From Vicinamibacteraceae bacterium (lineage in GTDB: Bacteria; Acidobacteriota; Vicinamibacteria; Marinacidobacterales; Marinacidobacteraceae), in the NCBI GenBank assembly GCA_012271265.1, contig JAAXGQ010000079.1, positions 1 to 48,740 of the forward strand: 48,740 nucleotides of DNA, in the 5' to 3' direction. Below the pieces are notes generated by a model. The model saw only the letters and a list, made by a program, of their open reading frames with translations, was not told where the DNA came from and ran no database searches. Position 1 is the first letter of the stretch. Each line of letters starts with the position of its first letter. Positions 27,412-36,010 of this stretch are shown here, in pieces. Position numbers and translations under genes: made by a program.

Positions 27412-28905
27412 ATGACGATCCGCATCTCGAGGATTCTGGCCGCGGCGAGCCTCGCCGCCTCTCTCCCCGCCCCCCTCGCCGCATTCCCCGCCGCCGCCCA
27501 ACCCGGCGTCCACACCGCGAGCAGCGGCGGTGAGGTCATGCGGCTGCTGCGCCGGGAGAAGCTGGATCTGATCCTGCCGGGCGCCATGCGCGACAACAAC
27601 GTGGATATGTGGATCCACGTCACCCGCGACGGCGATCCCGATCCGCTGGCCTACTGGTTCGGCCGGACCTACGGCTATCTCGTGTTCACCGATCTCGGCA
27701 ACCGGATCGAGCGGGCCGCGTTCGGGAGCGGCGGCGCGGTGGCGGACATCACCGTCCGGGGTTCCGACGACTTCGCCCGGACCATCTCCAGCTATGGCCG
27801 CGGGTACCAGATGGCCTTCGGCTACGGCGACGAGGTGTACGAGGAGTTCGCGGCGTTCGTAGCCGAGCGGGATCCGCAAACGATCGCCGTGAACACCTCG
27901 GACTGGCTTCCCGAGGCCGACGGCATCTCCCACTCCTCCTGGCTGAAGCTGACCCGCATCCTCGGACCCAAGTACACCGGGCGCATCGTCTCGGCGGAGA
28001 ACCTGATCACCGATTTCCTGGTGCGGCGCACCGTCCGGGAAGTGGCCGAGCAGATCAACAACCTCGAAGCGGCCCGGCAGCTCCACCAGGAGGCCCTGGC
28101 GCGCATCGAACCGGGCCGGACGACGATCCGGGAAATCGTTACCTGGGCGCGGCAAGAGGCCTACAAGCGCCACTTGGCCGGGTTCGGCACCTTCTCGCGC
28201 GGCGGCGTCCGCGTGTACTACAGCGCGGTCTCACCCGACCCGCCGTATCCGATTGACGCCCGCTACTGGGCGTGGCATGGCGACTACGTGCTTCAACGGG
28301 GCGACTTCTTCGCCTTCAACGTGGGCGTCAGCTACATGGGATTCGGGACCGACACGAAGACCCACGCCTACATCCTGCGTGAGGGAGAGACCGCCCCGCC
28401 GGAGAGCATCCAGAAGCTGTTCGATCTGGCGGTGGCCGGCCAGTGGATCATGCGCCCCCACATGCGCGTCGGGATGACAGCGAAGGAGGCGCTCGACGCC
28501 ATGGTCGCGGCCATGGAGGCCGAGGGATACATCTACACCCCGTTCGTGAACTCGGGGATCCAGGGGGTCGGGAGGACGCCGGACGGGACCCGCAACCTCG
28601 ACTACGTGATCATCCAGGAGGGGCTCGGTGACGGCGACCAGCCGGGATTCGCGATCGACCATCACGCCTACGGGACAGTCGGCACCGGCACCGTGGGCCC
28701 GTCGGTGACGAACTTCCGCGCCGACCGCCACCACCTGGTCATCCAGGAGAACCACATCTTCGCGTTCGAGTACATGGTCCACATGAACATCCCCGAGCGG
28801 CCCGGCTTTCCGCTGGCGATCAACATCTCGAACCCCCAGGTGGTGACGTCCAGGGGCCTCGAATGGCTCCAGCCGCCGAACGAAAGGATCTTTCTGATCC
28901 ACTGA
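27412..28905 (+). CDS. Exported M24 (pita-bread) family protein, probably lacking metal ligands
   Basis: This 497-residue protein starts at the ATG at 27412 after GGAGCAAGACC. A signal peptide ends near FPAAAQPG, so it is exported. The C-terminal half has the creatinase/aminopeptidase P layout: GDFFAFNVGVSYMGFGTDTK, then DHHAYGTVGTGTVGPSVTNF, NHIFAFEYMVHMNIPER and INISNPQVVTSRGLEWLQP. Against the canonical ligands, the first Asp (usually in a DAG motif) reads as Asn and the last Glu (usually in an IED motif) reads as Ser, while the second Asp, the His region and one Glu remain. It may be a metal-independent creatinase-like enzyme or inactive. It faces away from the RiPP operon. Confidence 0.8.
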   Translation: MTIRISRILAAASLAASLPAPLAAFPAAAQPGVHTASSGGEVMRLLRREKLDLILPGAMRDNNVDMWIHVTRDGDPDPLAYWFGRTYGYLVFTDLGNRIERAAFGSGGAVADITVRGSDDFARTISSYGRGYQMAFGYGDEVYEEFAAFVAERDPQTIAVNTSDWLPEADGISHSSWLKLTRILGPKYTGRIVSAENLITDFLVRRTVREVAEQINNLEAARQLHQEALARIEPGRTTIREIVTWARQEAYKRHLAGFGTFSRGGVRVYYSAVSPDPPYPIDARYWAWHGDYVLQRGDFFAFNVGVSYMGFGTDTKTHAYILREGETAPPESIQKLFDLAVAGQWIMRPHMRVGMTAKEALDAMVAAMEAEGYIYTPFVNSGIQGVGRTPDGTRNLDYVIIQEGLGDGDQPGFAIDHHAYGTVGTGTVGPSVTNFRADRHHLVIQENHIFAFEYMVHMNIPERPGFPLAINISNPQVVTSRGLEWLQPPNERIFLIH

Positions 28906-28962
28906 GCCCCGAGGCAGATTCCCGTGAAGCTCCAGGAGGTAACGATCCGGAACCTGTCTCGT

Positions 28963-29364
28963 TCACCGTGTCCGTGCGGGTACCGCGCCCGGTCCCCTTC
29001 TCCGTCGGGTGAGGGCGTACAGGGTGAGAACAGCGAGAGTTCCGTCCGTAACGGCGACGAGCAGGAAGGCGGGCGGGGAGCCGCGGAGCACCTGGTCCAG
29101 AATGAGGAATAGGGTCCCGCCCCCCTTCAGGCAGACGCCCATGATCCAGAAGTACCAGCCGAAGTCCGCGGGGCGGCGCCAGACCGCGAAGTAGCCGGCG
29201 CCGACGGCCAGGGCGAACAAGCCGTTCAGGTTCGCGTTCACCGGGAATCGGGGTGTCGGAAGGTCGAGAAGCCCCTGGACTTCCGGCAGCGCGAACAGCA
29301 GGGCTCTCCCGAGCAGGACGTCAGACCAGTTGGTGGACCGCCGCCAGCTTTCCCGGCTGGCCAT
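28963..29364 (-). CDS. Small multi-pass membrane protein, possibly with a rearranged N-terminus
   Basis: These 133 residues contain three to four hydrophobic segments: about NGLFALAVGAGYFAVW, FGWYFWIMGVCLKGGGTLFLIL and AFLLVAVTDGTLAVLTLYAL, with a basic tail. The composition is convincing for a real inner-membrane protein, but I do not recognise a family with certainty. The first 15 or so residues (MASRESWRRSTNWSD) overlap, antisense, the start of the hslU fragment, so the native N-terminus may have been replaced at a rearrangement junction near 29320. Confidence 0.5.
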   Translation of the reverse strand: MASRESWRRSTNWSDVLLGRALLFALPEVQGLLDLPTPRFPVNANLNGLFALAVGAGYFAVWRRPADFGWYFWIMGVCLKGGGTLFLILDQVLRGSPPAFLLVAVTDGTLAVLTLYALTRRRRGPGAVPARTR

Positions 29365-29610
29365 GGAGCGGGCCGAGGATCACGGCATCATCTTCATTGA
29401 CGAGCTGGCCAAGGTGGCCAGCAAGGCGGAATCAACCGGGCCGGAGGTTTCCCGGGAGGGGATTCAGCGCGACCTGCTGCCGCTGCTCGACGGCTGCACC
29501 GTGACCACGCGGCACGGCTCGCTGCGCACCGACCACATCCTCTTCTCGTTCTCGGTGCGGGAGCGTTCCTCGACAACAGTCCTTCGGACCTCATTCCCGG
29601 ACCCGGGCGC
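29318..29610 (+). pseudogene. hslU: Fragment of hslU (HslVU protease ATPase subunit)
   Basis: The plus strand reads LVDRRQLSRLAMERAEDHGI then IFIDELAKVA, VSREGIQRDLLPLLDGCTVT and RTDHILF. These match the Walker B and following segment of HslU (roughly the central fifth of the protein). After a frame change the match continues as LGAGAFLDNSPSDLIPGPG, which resembles the GAFHxSKPSDLIPELQG stretch of HslU, and then stops. The Walker A region and the C-terminus are absent. It is therefore a broken remnant, presumably left by recombination in this IS-rich region. Confidence 0.75.
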
Positions 29611-30303
29611 CGATGCACCTCGACCCGACGGTGCACTGGGCCGAACGCGTCTGTTACCGGGTCCGGCTCCTTTTCGTCGGAGGAGAGGAGGACCGGCTGC
29701 TGCCCGATCCCGGGCCGGGCAACGAATTGCTCTCCGCCAACGAGGCCGCCGGTGCGGCCTCGCCGGACGCGCCGTCGCCCGCCGACCAGGGACCCGACCC
29801 GCCAGAAGCGCCCGAACAAGCCGCAGCGGCTGCCGCCGATCGCGACGCCGCGGAGACCGCCGGCGTGGCGGCGGACCCGGCCGGGGCGCCCGCGGAAGGC
29901 AGCGGGAGCCTGGGTGGACTCCCGTGCTCGTTCGCGTCCCCGCGGCCGGATCCGGCGGCGTCAGCGCCGGCCCTCTCTCCGAGGAAACTGCGCGCTCGCC
30001 CGCGACACCTTCCCCCCGCCGGCGCCGACCGGGTTCCGGGCGGTGCGGGGGTCGGGACACACGGAACTCAGTTGGGACGCCCCTCCGGTGTCCGACGACG
30101 CCGCCTTTCACGTGTACCGCGGCGAGGACGGCGGCGGCCCGCCCGAGCGGCTGACGGACACCCCGGTCACGGACCGCTTCTTCCTGGACACGACCCGGGA
30201 CCCGGCCCGCACGTACCGCTACACCGTCACCGCGATGGATGCCGCCGATCCCCCCAACGAGAGTCCGGCTTCACTCCCCGTCACCGTCGCCCCGCGCCCG
30301 TAA
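29611..30303 (+). pseudogene. Decayed gene with a C-terminal fibronectin type III domain
   Basis: From about 30004 the plus strand encodes DTFPPPAPTGFRAVRGSGHT followed by ELSWDAPPVSDDAAFHVYRG and YRYTVTAMDAADPPNESPAS, a good fibronectin III domain ending at the stop at 30301-30303. Upstream to 29611 there is Ala/Pro-rich sequence whose likely coding frame changes, with no credible start or signal peptide. It looks like the 3' end of an exported multi-domain protein whose 5' part was lost or frameshifted next to the hslU fragment. Confidence 0.5.
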
Positions 30304-30359
30304 CCGCATTCTGTTCCGGGAGCGCCCCGTGGAGCGCGCGGCCAGCCAGCGCCGCCGTC

Positions 30360-31586
30360 TCACGAAGTCCGGAACACATCGGTCAGTGGTCTGCGCACCG
30401 CATGAACCGCAGGCACGAGTCCGCCAAAGCTGCCAAGCAGGATGGCGCTGACCGCGGCGCGTCGGACTGTCCCGGCACTCACCTCGAAGGCGAAGGCCAC
30501 CTGCGATAGCGACGCTACGTTCATCGTCGAGGCGTACACTCCGTCAAAGAGCACCCACGCCACGAGGCTTCCGGCAATACTCCCGAGAGCGGCCAGCACA
30601 CCCGACTCGCCGGCGACGCTGATCGCGACCGCCGTCCGGCCAAATCCCAGAGCACGGAGTGTCCCCACCTCCCGGTAGCGGGCAGCTACCGCGCCGAACA
30701 TCGTGTTCATGATGATGAGTGCGGTAACGGCGCCCATTATGGCCACGGTTACCCAGCCAAATCCCCGCACGAACGTCTCCATGATCCGTGCCTGTGTCTC
30801 CATGAACTCCGCCTCCCGCTTCACGGTGACTCCGATACCAGGCATTGCGAGGGTGTCTCCCTCCAGATCCCAGAAGTCGTCAGGAGACCGAAGGCGCAGC
30901 CGCACACTGTGAACGGCGCTTCCCATTCCGAAGATGCTCTGCACCCTGCTAGCGCTAGTCCATATTTCGGACTCCGCCGGCCCTCCCCCCGCTGAGAAGA
31001 CACCGACCACGGTCAGGCGTCGCTGCCCAAGCGGAACGACCGAGCCTACGTCCAGGCCGCGAAATGTCTGCGTGGCCCCATAGCCGACGATCGCCTCATC
31101 CGTTCCGAGGATCAGTGAACGCCCGGATTCGATCCGGAACCCATCGCGGAGTGGGAACGCGGCCGCCGTCACGCCGCGAAGAGCGAGGTTGGCCGCCTGG
31201 TCACTCCCCTTGCGCACGTGGCTGATCACTGCCACGACCTCGGGCGAACTTGCACCGATCACCCGCGCCCCGGCCCCCGAACCGTCCGTCAGCGTGGTGA
31301 GCTGCATCGTGACGTTCCTTTCCAGCCGGCTCTCCATTTCCAGGCGCGCTCCCGCGCTCAGCAGCACCGCGACAACTCCTGATCCATCCTGCGTCAGAGC
31401 GCTCCGAATGCCATCACCGACCGCGAAAATCGTCACGCTCACCGCACCGGCTCCCGCCATCGTCCCGACCAGCACCAACGCGCTCCACGGCCGAAAGCGA
31501 ATCGTGTTCAGGCTGTATCCGAATACAGTGCAGATTTCGATCCCGATGCGCACGACGGCCACGCCCATCCCCTCTTTCTTCCTCAC
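30360..31586 (-). CDS. FtsX/MacB-type ABC transporter permease, last gene of the RiPP operon
   Basis: This 408-residue permease starts at GTG 31586 behind GGGAGGGAGCGC. It has one N-terminal membrane segment (ALVLVGTMAGAGAVSVTIFAV), a long extracytoplasmic domain, and a C-terminal FtsX domain with three segments (TVAIMGAVTALIIMNTMFGA, VLAALGSIAGSLVAWVLF, AVSAILLGSFGGLVPAVHAV) and the cytoplasmic YREVGTLRALGFGRTAV coupling helix. The MacB class moves substrates such as peptides or lipoproteins across the envelope, powered by a LolD-like ATPase. No ATPase is encoded in the operon. Export of, or self-protection from, the modified peptide is the likely role. Confidence 0.85.
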   Translation of the reverse strand: MRKKEGMGVAVVRIGIEICTVFGYSLNTIRFRPWSALVLVGTMAGAGAVSVTIFAVGDGIRSALTQDGSGVVAVLLSAGARLEMESRLERNVTMQLTTLTDGSGAGARVIGASSPEVVAVISHVRKGSDQAANLALRGVTAAAFPLRDGFRIESGRSLILGTDEAIVGYGATQTFRGLDVGSVVPLGQRRLTVVGVFSAGGGPAESEIWTSASRVQSIFGMGSAVHSVRLRLRSPDDFWDLEGDTLAMPGIGVTVKREAEFMETQARIMETFVRGFGWVTVAIMGAVTALIIMNTMFGAVAARYREVGTLRALGFGRTAVAISVAGESGVLAALGSIAGSLVAWVLFDGVYASTMNVASLSQVAFAFEVSAGTVRRAAVSAILLGSFGGLVPAVHAVRRPLTDVFRTS

Positions 31587-31605
31587 GCGCTCCCTCCCGC
31601 CGCGC

Positions 31606-32826
31606 CTACTTCCGTTGCGAGCCCCGCGTCAGACCCAACCAGCACACCGCCGGCGCCGCCGCCGCCCCCGCGAGCACCACTCCGAACCCGGCGCCTGTCA
31701 GCAGGTCTCCCCACCCCAACTCGAAAGCGGGCAGCAGCTCAGCCAGCGCGTCCTGACTCAGACTCAGCCCGATGACGCCCAGCCCCAGCCCAAGCGCAGC
31801 GCCTCCTCCCACTACCGCCAGCGACTCACCAACTACGATCCAAGCCATGCGCACCCGGCCGAATCCGATCGCCCGAAGCAGCACAAACTCGGACCGTCGC
31901 CTTCGCGCCGACTCACCTATCGTACTCCCGGCGAGTATCGCCGCAATCAGGGCGACGATGCCCAGAATCTGCCCGAAGATCGATCCGAAATCCGCAAACT
32001 GCCGCGCGAACTCCGCATTCTGCGCCCCCTCCGGCTGAGTGACCGTGGGCGAAGCCGTTGTCGCGAATAGACCATCAATCTCCCGCGCAGTCTGCGCTGC
32101 CAGGCCCGGCTCCGTCAAACGGGACGTGACCCAGCTCACCCTCCCCGAATCCACCGCTGCGCCATCGAGGTAATCCTGACGCAAGAGGAACCGTCCCGGC
32201 GCATAGTCACCGGCCGGCGCCGTGTATGTGCCCAGCACTTCGAACTCCCAGGCGGCGGCCCCATCCCGCCGCCGGTGCGCTTGGGTGACGAGCACCACTC
32301 TGTCGCCTTTCATCCAGCCGAATTTCTCCGAGAGCGGTTGGCCCACAATCACTCCATTTCGGACCTCCTCCCACTCTCCCAGACTGACACCGTCCAAGAC
32401 GATCCCCGGATACATGGCAAGAAATCGAGATGGTTCGACCGCCAGCGACATGAAGAAGTTTCTCGGTTCCAGATACATTCCTCCAAACCAGGTGGACGAA
32501 GAGGTCCCGTTCACATTGGGGACTCGCTCCACCTCCTCGAGGTACGCACCCGGAACGTCGTGAATGATCGAGAGGCGGTTTACCGTTCGAAGTCTGTTTT
32601 CTGCAGCAAACTCCAGCCCGAAGGACAGCGCAGACCGCAGCGCCGTCAGAAACACGAACAGAACGAAAGCGCCCGCCGTCGCCCCGCTAGTCATGAGCGA
32701 TCTTGCCCTGTTTCGCCGAATGGACGCGAACACTATGCTGGCAATCGAAAGCCGGGTTATGCCGTGTGTACTCCCACCCCGCGCCCGCCTGTGCCGGACG
32801 CGCACGACACCCCTACTCAACGACAT
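31606..32826 (-). CDS. FtsX/MacB-type ABC transporter permease, RiPP operon
   Basis: This second permease has 406 residues and the same topology: an N-terminal membrane segment (RSLMTSGATAGAFVLFVFLT), a large periplasmic domain (EEVERVPNVNGTSSSTWFGG), and three C-terminal segments including FGQILGIVALIAAILAGST, the coupling motif EFVLLRAIGFGRVRMAWIVV and LAVVGGGAALGLGLGVIGLS. The ATG at 32826 overlaps the dehydrogenase gene by 14 bases, so the two are coupled. With the gene at 30360-31586, 19 bases downstream, it probably forms a heterodimeric transporter for the peptide product. Confidence 0.85.
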   Translation of the reverse strand: MSLSRGVVRVRHRRARGGSTHGITRLSIASIVFASIRRNRARSLMTSGATAGAFVLFVFLTALRSALSFGLEFAAENRLRTVNRLSIIHDVPGAYLEEVERVPNVNGTSSSTWFGGMYLEPRNFFMSLAVEPSRFLAMYPGIVLDGVSLGEWEEVRNGVIVGQPLSEKFGWMKGDRVVLVTQAHRRRDGAAAWEFEVLGTYTAPAGDYAPGRFLLRQDYLDGAAVDSGRVSWVTSRLTEPGLAAQTAREIDGLFATTASPTVTQPEGAQNAEFARQFADFGSIFGQILGIVALIAAILAGSTIGESARRRRSEFVLLRAIGFGRVRMAWIVVGESLAVVGGGAALGLGLGVIGLSLSQDALAELLPAFELGWGDLLTGAGFGVVLAGAAAAPAVCWLGLTRGSQRK

Positions 32827-33595
32827 ACGAAGGGCCCGGGCCTACCCCGATCACCAGCATGGGGTATTCCCCGGCGATCGTCATCCCGAAGCCAAGCATC
32901 TGTGCGACGGCGTTATCGTCCGCGCCGTTGAGCGCGCATATGGAAAGATCCAGGGCCTCTCCCACGAGATAGATGTTCTGGCCGAGCCACCCGACCTCCA
33001 TCGCTGCCAATCGCCCCGCGGCCACACCATACTTCCTGCGCAACCGCGCGTAATCGACCGTGAGCACCACCAAGAGTGGGACGCCGGAGTCAAACCATGG
33101 CTGCTGCCGTCGTAGACTCTCGACGACTCCTTGCGTGACACCATAACCGGCCAACCGCTCCAGCCGGTGTCCAACCGCCCGATAGTGAAAAACACCCTCA
33201 CTCTGTGGCGCGTCGGAGAACACGTGCTCCCCATACGCGATATACATTTCCGTACTCTGAAGTCCACCCGGAGACGGAAACGCTCGTTGCGGAAACATTG
33301 AGAAGCCGTATGCCTCCATGAATCCGGTGACCCCTGCTGCCTGCTCACACAGCACACCCAGGTCCGCGTATCGCATTGGCCACACCCTCCAACTGCGCCG
33401 CGATCGGCGCGAGGCCAGCACCCGCCACAGTGACTTCCGGCTCAGGGATTCGCTCCGCGGAAGGGCGACGACCTCCGCGTCCGGGTATTCTTTCGGCCAG
33501 AGACCGAGCCCAGCGTCAGTTCCCGCGCCCTCCCCTGGGCGGCCTACGGCAGTCTGCGAATAGAACACCGCGAAGGGATCGGCCGTCGCCATCAT
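32813..33595 (-). CDS. SagB-type azoline dehydrogenase (nitroreductase fold)
   Basis: SagB-type enzymes use FMN to oxidise thiazoline/oxazoline rings to azoles in TOMM peptides. The 260-residue protein has SRRSRRSWRVWPMRYADLGV near the N-terminus (FMN phosphate-binding Arg region), AFPSPGGLQSTEMYIAYG (the family's PSPGG-type motif), YRAVGHRLERLA and the C-terminal GWLGQNIYLVGEALDLSICA followed by GADDNAVAQMLGF. The start was set at 33595, where ATGATG overlaps the upstream stop (ATGA) behind GGGGAGG; 20 extra in-frame residues upstream lie inside the previous gene. It predicts aromatic thiazoles rather than thiazolines. Confidence 0.87.
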   Translation of the reverse strand: MMATADPFAVFYSQTAVGRPGEGAGTDAGLGLWPKEYPDAEVVALPRSESLSRKSLWRVLASRRSRRSWRVWPMRYADLGVLCEQAAGVTGFMEAYGFSMFPQRAFPSPGGLQSTEMYIAYGEHVFSDAPQSEGVFHYRAVGHRLERLAGYGVTQGVVESLRRQQPWFDSGVPLLVVLTVDYARLRRKYGVAAGRLAAMEVGWLGQNIYLVGEALDLSICALNGADDNAVAQMLGFGMTIAGEYPMLVIGVGPGPSYVVE

Positions 33596-34329
33596 TCCTC
33601 CCCTGCGCCGCTCCCTCTCCGGTCCGGCCCCGACGTGGCGGCTGTTGCGCACCACCGAAGTCGGGAGAGCGCCGTATAACTCCGTCCACTGAAGGAGAAA
33701 TCAGCGTTAATTCCGGCCAGCACCTTGGGTTGGCGCTCCACGGCGACGATGTCCGAGCGCTCCTTGCTGTTCACGGCGTGGCGCACGCTCGCCGTCAGCG
33801 CGCCAGCGTCCTGGAGTGTCGTCATCAACTGGGTCAGCCCTCCCAAACGAAGGGCCCGTGTGATGTGGCCGAAAACGATCACCGTCCGCTCTTCACCGGC
33901 GGTCGGCTGCCCGGCACGGGCGGCTTCGTCGCTCACGACGAAGGTGTCCCGGGAGAGAAGGTTGATGAACCAAGCTCCGTCCGGAAAGTGCACAGACAAG
34001 TCCAGGCACACCGGGACCACCTTCGTCAGGTCCGCGAAAGGCCTGTTGAGACCCGGTATCCACAGGGGGGCGGCGCGCTCCGCCTCTCTCCAGGTGCGGA
34101 TTACGTCTGAGAGAAGCGTGCGCTGCTCCGGTGACATTCGGTCGGCCAGCCAGTTGCGAGTCAGCAGCGGGCCCAGTGCCAGCGGGCCCCCTCCCGTCTC
34201 GATGTCCAGATCCAGCGACAGGTCAAACGCGGAGCCTACCTCCGTGGAAACAAGCTCCCCCAGAAGAGGGAACTGCCTCTGCCCTATCCGGTTCAGCACG
34301 TGTCCAGCGGGGCTCGCGGATCTCGTCAT
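33592..34329 (-). CDS. Unrecognised protein of the RiPP operon
   Basis: These 245 residues begin at the ATG at 34329 (MTRSASPAGHVLNRIGQRQF) behind GGGAGG. No membrane segment or signal peptide is visible. The mid-region has FADLTKVVPVCLDLSVHFPD and SRDTFVVSDEAARAG; the C-terminal half reads VIVFGHITRALRLGGLTQLM and TTLQDAGALTASVRHAV, loosely like the helical part of a nitroreductase fold. Its stop overlaps the SagB-type start, and the two lengths sum to about 505 residues, the size of two-domain TOMM dehydrogenases. A split, degenerate dehydrogenase domain is therefore one hypothesis; an unrelated scaffold or tailoring protein is equally possible. Confidence 0.75.
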   Translation of the reverse strand: MTRSASPAGHVLNRIGQRQFPLLGELVSTEVGSAFDLSLDLDIETGGGPLALGPLLTRNWLADRMSPEQRTLLSDVIRTWREAERAAPLWIPGLNRPFADLTKVVPVCLDLSVHFPDGAWFINLLSRDTFVVSDEAARAGQPTAGEERTVIVFGHITRALRLGGLTQLMTTLQDAGALTASVRHAVNSKERSDIVAVERQPKVLAGINADFSFSGRSYTALSRLRWCATAATSGPDRRGSGAGEE

Positions 34330-34573
34330 CGTGTGTACGCCTCCCTCCGCTTCCCTTCAAGCCCTACCGGCGGTGGCCCCGGACGCGAAAGGCCGCACAC
34401 TTCACGCTGGGAGTGCTGTCCGCAGGACTGGCCGACGGTTGGTGCCCAAAATCTCGACACGGGACCAGGCTGCGAAGGCCGCGCTCCCGAAGTCGGAGGA
34501 ACATCGGCGAACGGCGCTCCGCCCCACACAGGCCTCCCACCGTCGTCCCAGGCACACCTTGGTCCGGCGACCC
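34330..34573 (-). other. Gap inside the RiPP operon without a confident gene
   Basis: These 244 bases separate the YcaO stop from the 245-residue protein, the only sizeable gap after the precursor. On the minus strand a 67-codon frame (34326-34529, GTG start) ends in a TGA that overlaps the next ATG, the same coupling seen at other junctions here. Its product is Pro/Gly/Arg-rich, has two Cys and no recognisable motif. It could be a real small gene, a decayed segment or chance; I cannot tell. Confidence 0.35.
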
Positions 34574-36010
34574 CTAGGGAAATGGAACCAACTCCAAGTG
34601 CAAATCCCGGAACTCGCTAGGCCGATCCATGCCATCAGCGAGCTGCCTCGCCGCATAATACCGATCGTGTCCCAGGAACGGCAAATTCGGCACTCCCGCC
34701 ATCGTAATGCCTGGCACGACGCACCGGATTACGCTACCGGGCACCCCTAAGTCCCCGACGTCCATCTCCAAGGCGTACACCGGACCAATACTCCCCAGTA
34801 CGTCGCTCCACTCTTTGTCAGAGAAGGTCGATCTCCGCGACGCCCCCTCGGCTCGGCCAGGTCCCTGCAACTCGACGACATCCCCAATGAGCACCTCCTC
34901 CATGCGCTCGCGGAGCACGGCCATTCGCCGTCGATCACTGTAGAACGGAATAACATCAAAGAAATCCCGCACACCCCCGCGAGCTATCGGAACATCCAAT
35001 CCGCGGAGGTATTGCGTGGCGTGGGCGCACTGCTTTATCTCGAGAAGTGCCTTGCCAGTCGCCTGCCAGGTCGATCTGGCCACCCCTCCGCCCGCAAGAA
35101 AGAGAGGTCCCTCCGGGTCATAGTACTGTGCGTGGACGATTCTGACGTAAGGCACGTCTGTCCACGGGATGAAAGCCAGCACTGAACTGCCCCTCCGGAT
35201 TACTCGATAGCGTGATGATCTGGCACTATTCTCAAGGCGAACCGCACGCACACCGGATGTCCAACACAGATTTATTGCATCCCGCTCAATGACCTCCAGC
35301 ACGGCGGTCTGTATTCCGTCTGCCCCGCTTGGCACGAAACAGAGACCACCCGTCGTCGGATATGCGATTCGCGCCTCGCCCTCCGCCTCCCGATAGCCCA
35401 TAAACACCAGTACGGCAGGAATCCAGGCGGGGCCACTCCCGACTTCCTGAACCTCGACCCAGCCGACGGGCACGTCGTCCGAAAACGGAACGAACGGAAA
35501 CCCGGGCGCCGAATACTGCGCCGGTGCGAAAAACTGAAACACGTCCGCTCCCACGACCCGGTACCCCTCCCGTCGGAGAGCCCTCGCGGACGCCAACCGG
35601 ATCGCACCCCGGCGCCGCGCACGCATCATCTCGCGGGTCGCTGCGTACCGCTCCACAAACTCGCCGCAACTGCTACCCAGCGCATCCGCCAGACTCTGAC
35701 CCTTACCGGACGCCGGCATCGGCTGAGCGCCACGGACCTCCTGTTCCCCATCCCCGAGCCCGTCGGATTCCAACACCCCCTCCGTGCGTCGCAACTCCTG
35801 GAGGATCTGTCCGACCGGCTGCGTCTGCATGTAGGCGATCGTCCCGTTGATCCCCGTGCCGTCCATTCCGTGGAAAAGACTTGTCAGAAGCGCGGGGCCA
35901 CTGATGGGATTGACGACGGCTCGATACCCGGTGGTGATCGCGTGTGCCCGTGTCAACTGGGTTACAGCCCGCAGGGCAGACGGCAAAGCCGCAGTACCTG
36001 CCCTCTTCAC
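34574..36010 (-). CDS. YcaO-domain azoline-forming cyclodehydratase
   Basis: YcaO enzymes use ATP to cyclise Cys, Ser or Thr of a precursor peptide into azolines. The 478-residue protein (GTG 36010, overlapping the previous TGA as GTGA) shows the ATP-binding pattern SGKGQSLADALGSSCGEFVE followed by RYA (about residues 100-123) and the second acidic motif VLEVIERDAINLCW (about 237-250). ALLEIKQCAHATQYLRGLD and VVPGITMAGVPNLPFLG follow. It ends LELVPFP, consistent with the proline-rich C-terminus typical of TOMM cyclodehydratases. A longer start at 36067 would overlap the preceding gene by 61 bases and is less likely. Confidence 0.92.
   Translation of the reverse strand: MKRAGTAALPSALRAVTQLTRAHAITTGYRAVVNPISGPALLTSLFHGMDGTGINGTIAYMQTQPVGQILQELRRTEGVLESDGLGDGEQEVRGAQPMPASGKGQSLADALGSSCGEFVERYAATREMMRARRRGAIRLASARALRREGYRVVGADVFQFFAPAQYSAPGFPFVPFSDDVPVGWVEVQEVGSGPAWIPAVLVFMGYREAEGEARIAYPTTGGLCFVPSGADGIQTAVLEVIERDAINLCWTSGVRAVRLENSARSSRYRVIRRGSSVLAFIPWTDVPYVRIVHAQYYDPEGPLFLAGGGVARSTWQATGKALLEIKQCAHATQYLRGLDVPIARGGVRDFFDVIPFYSDRRRMAVLRERMEEVLIGDVVELQGPGRAEGASRRSTFSDKEWSDVLGSIGPVYALEMDVGDLGVPGSVIRCVVPGITMAGVPNLPFLGHDRYYAARQLADGMDRPSEFRDLHLELVPFP

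Noticed and set aside
26927-27415. Plus-strand frames over the IS remnant
   Set aside because: They are antisense to recognisable transposase fragments and have no credible product.
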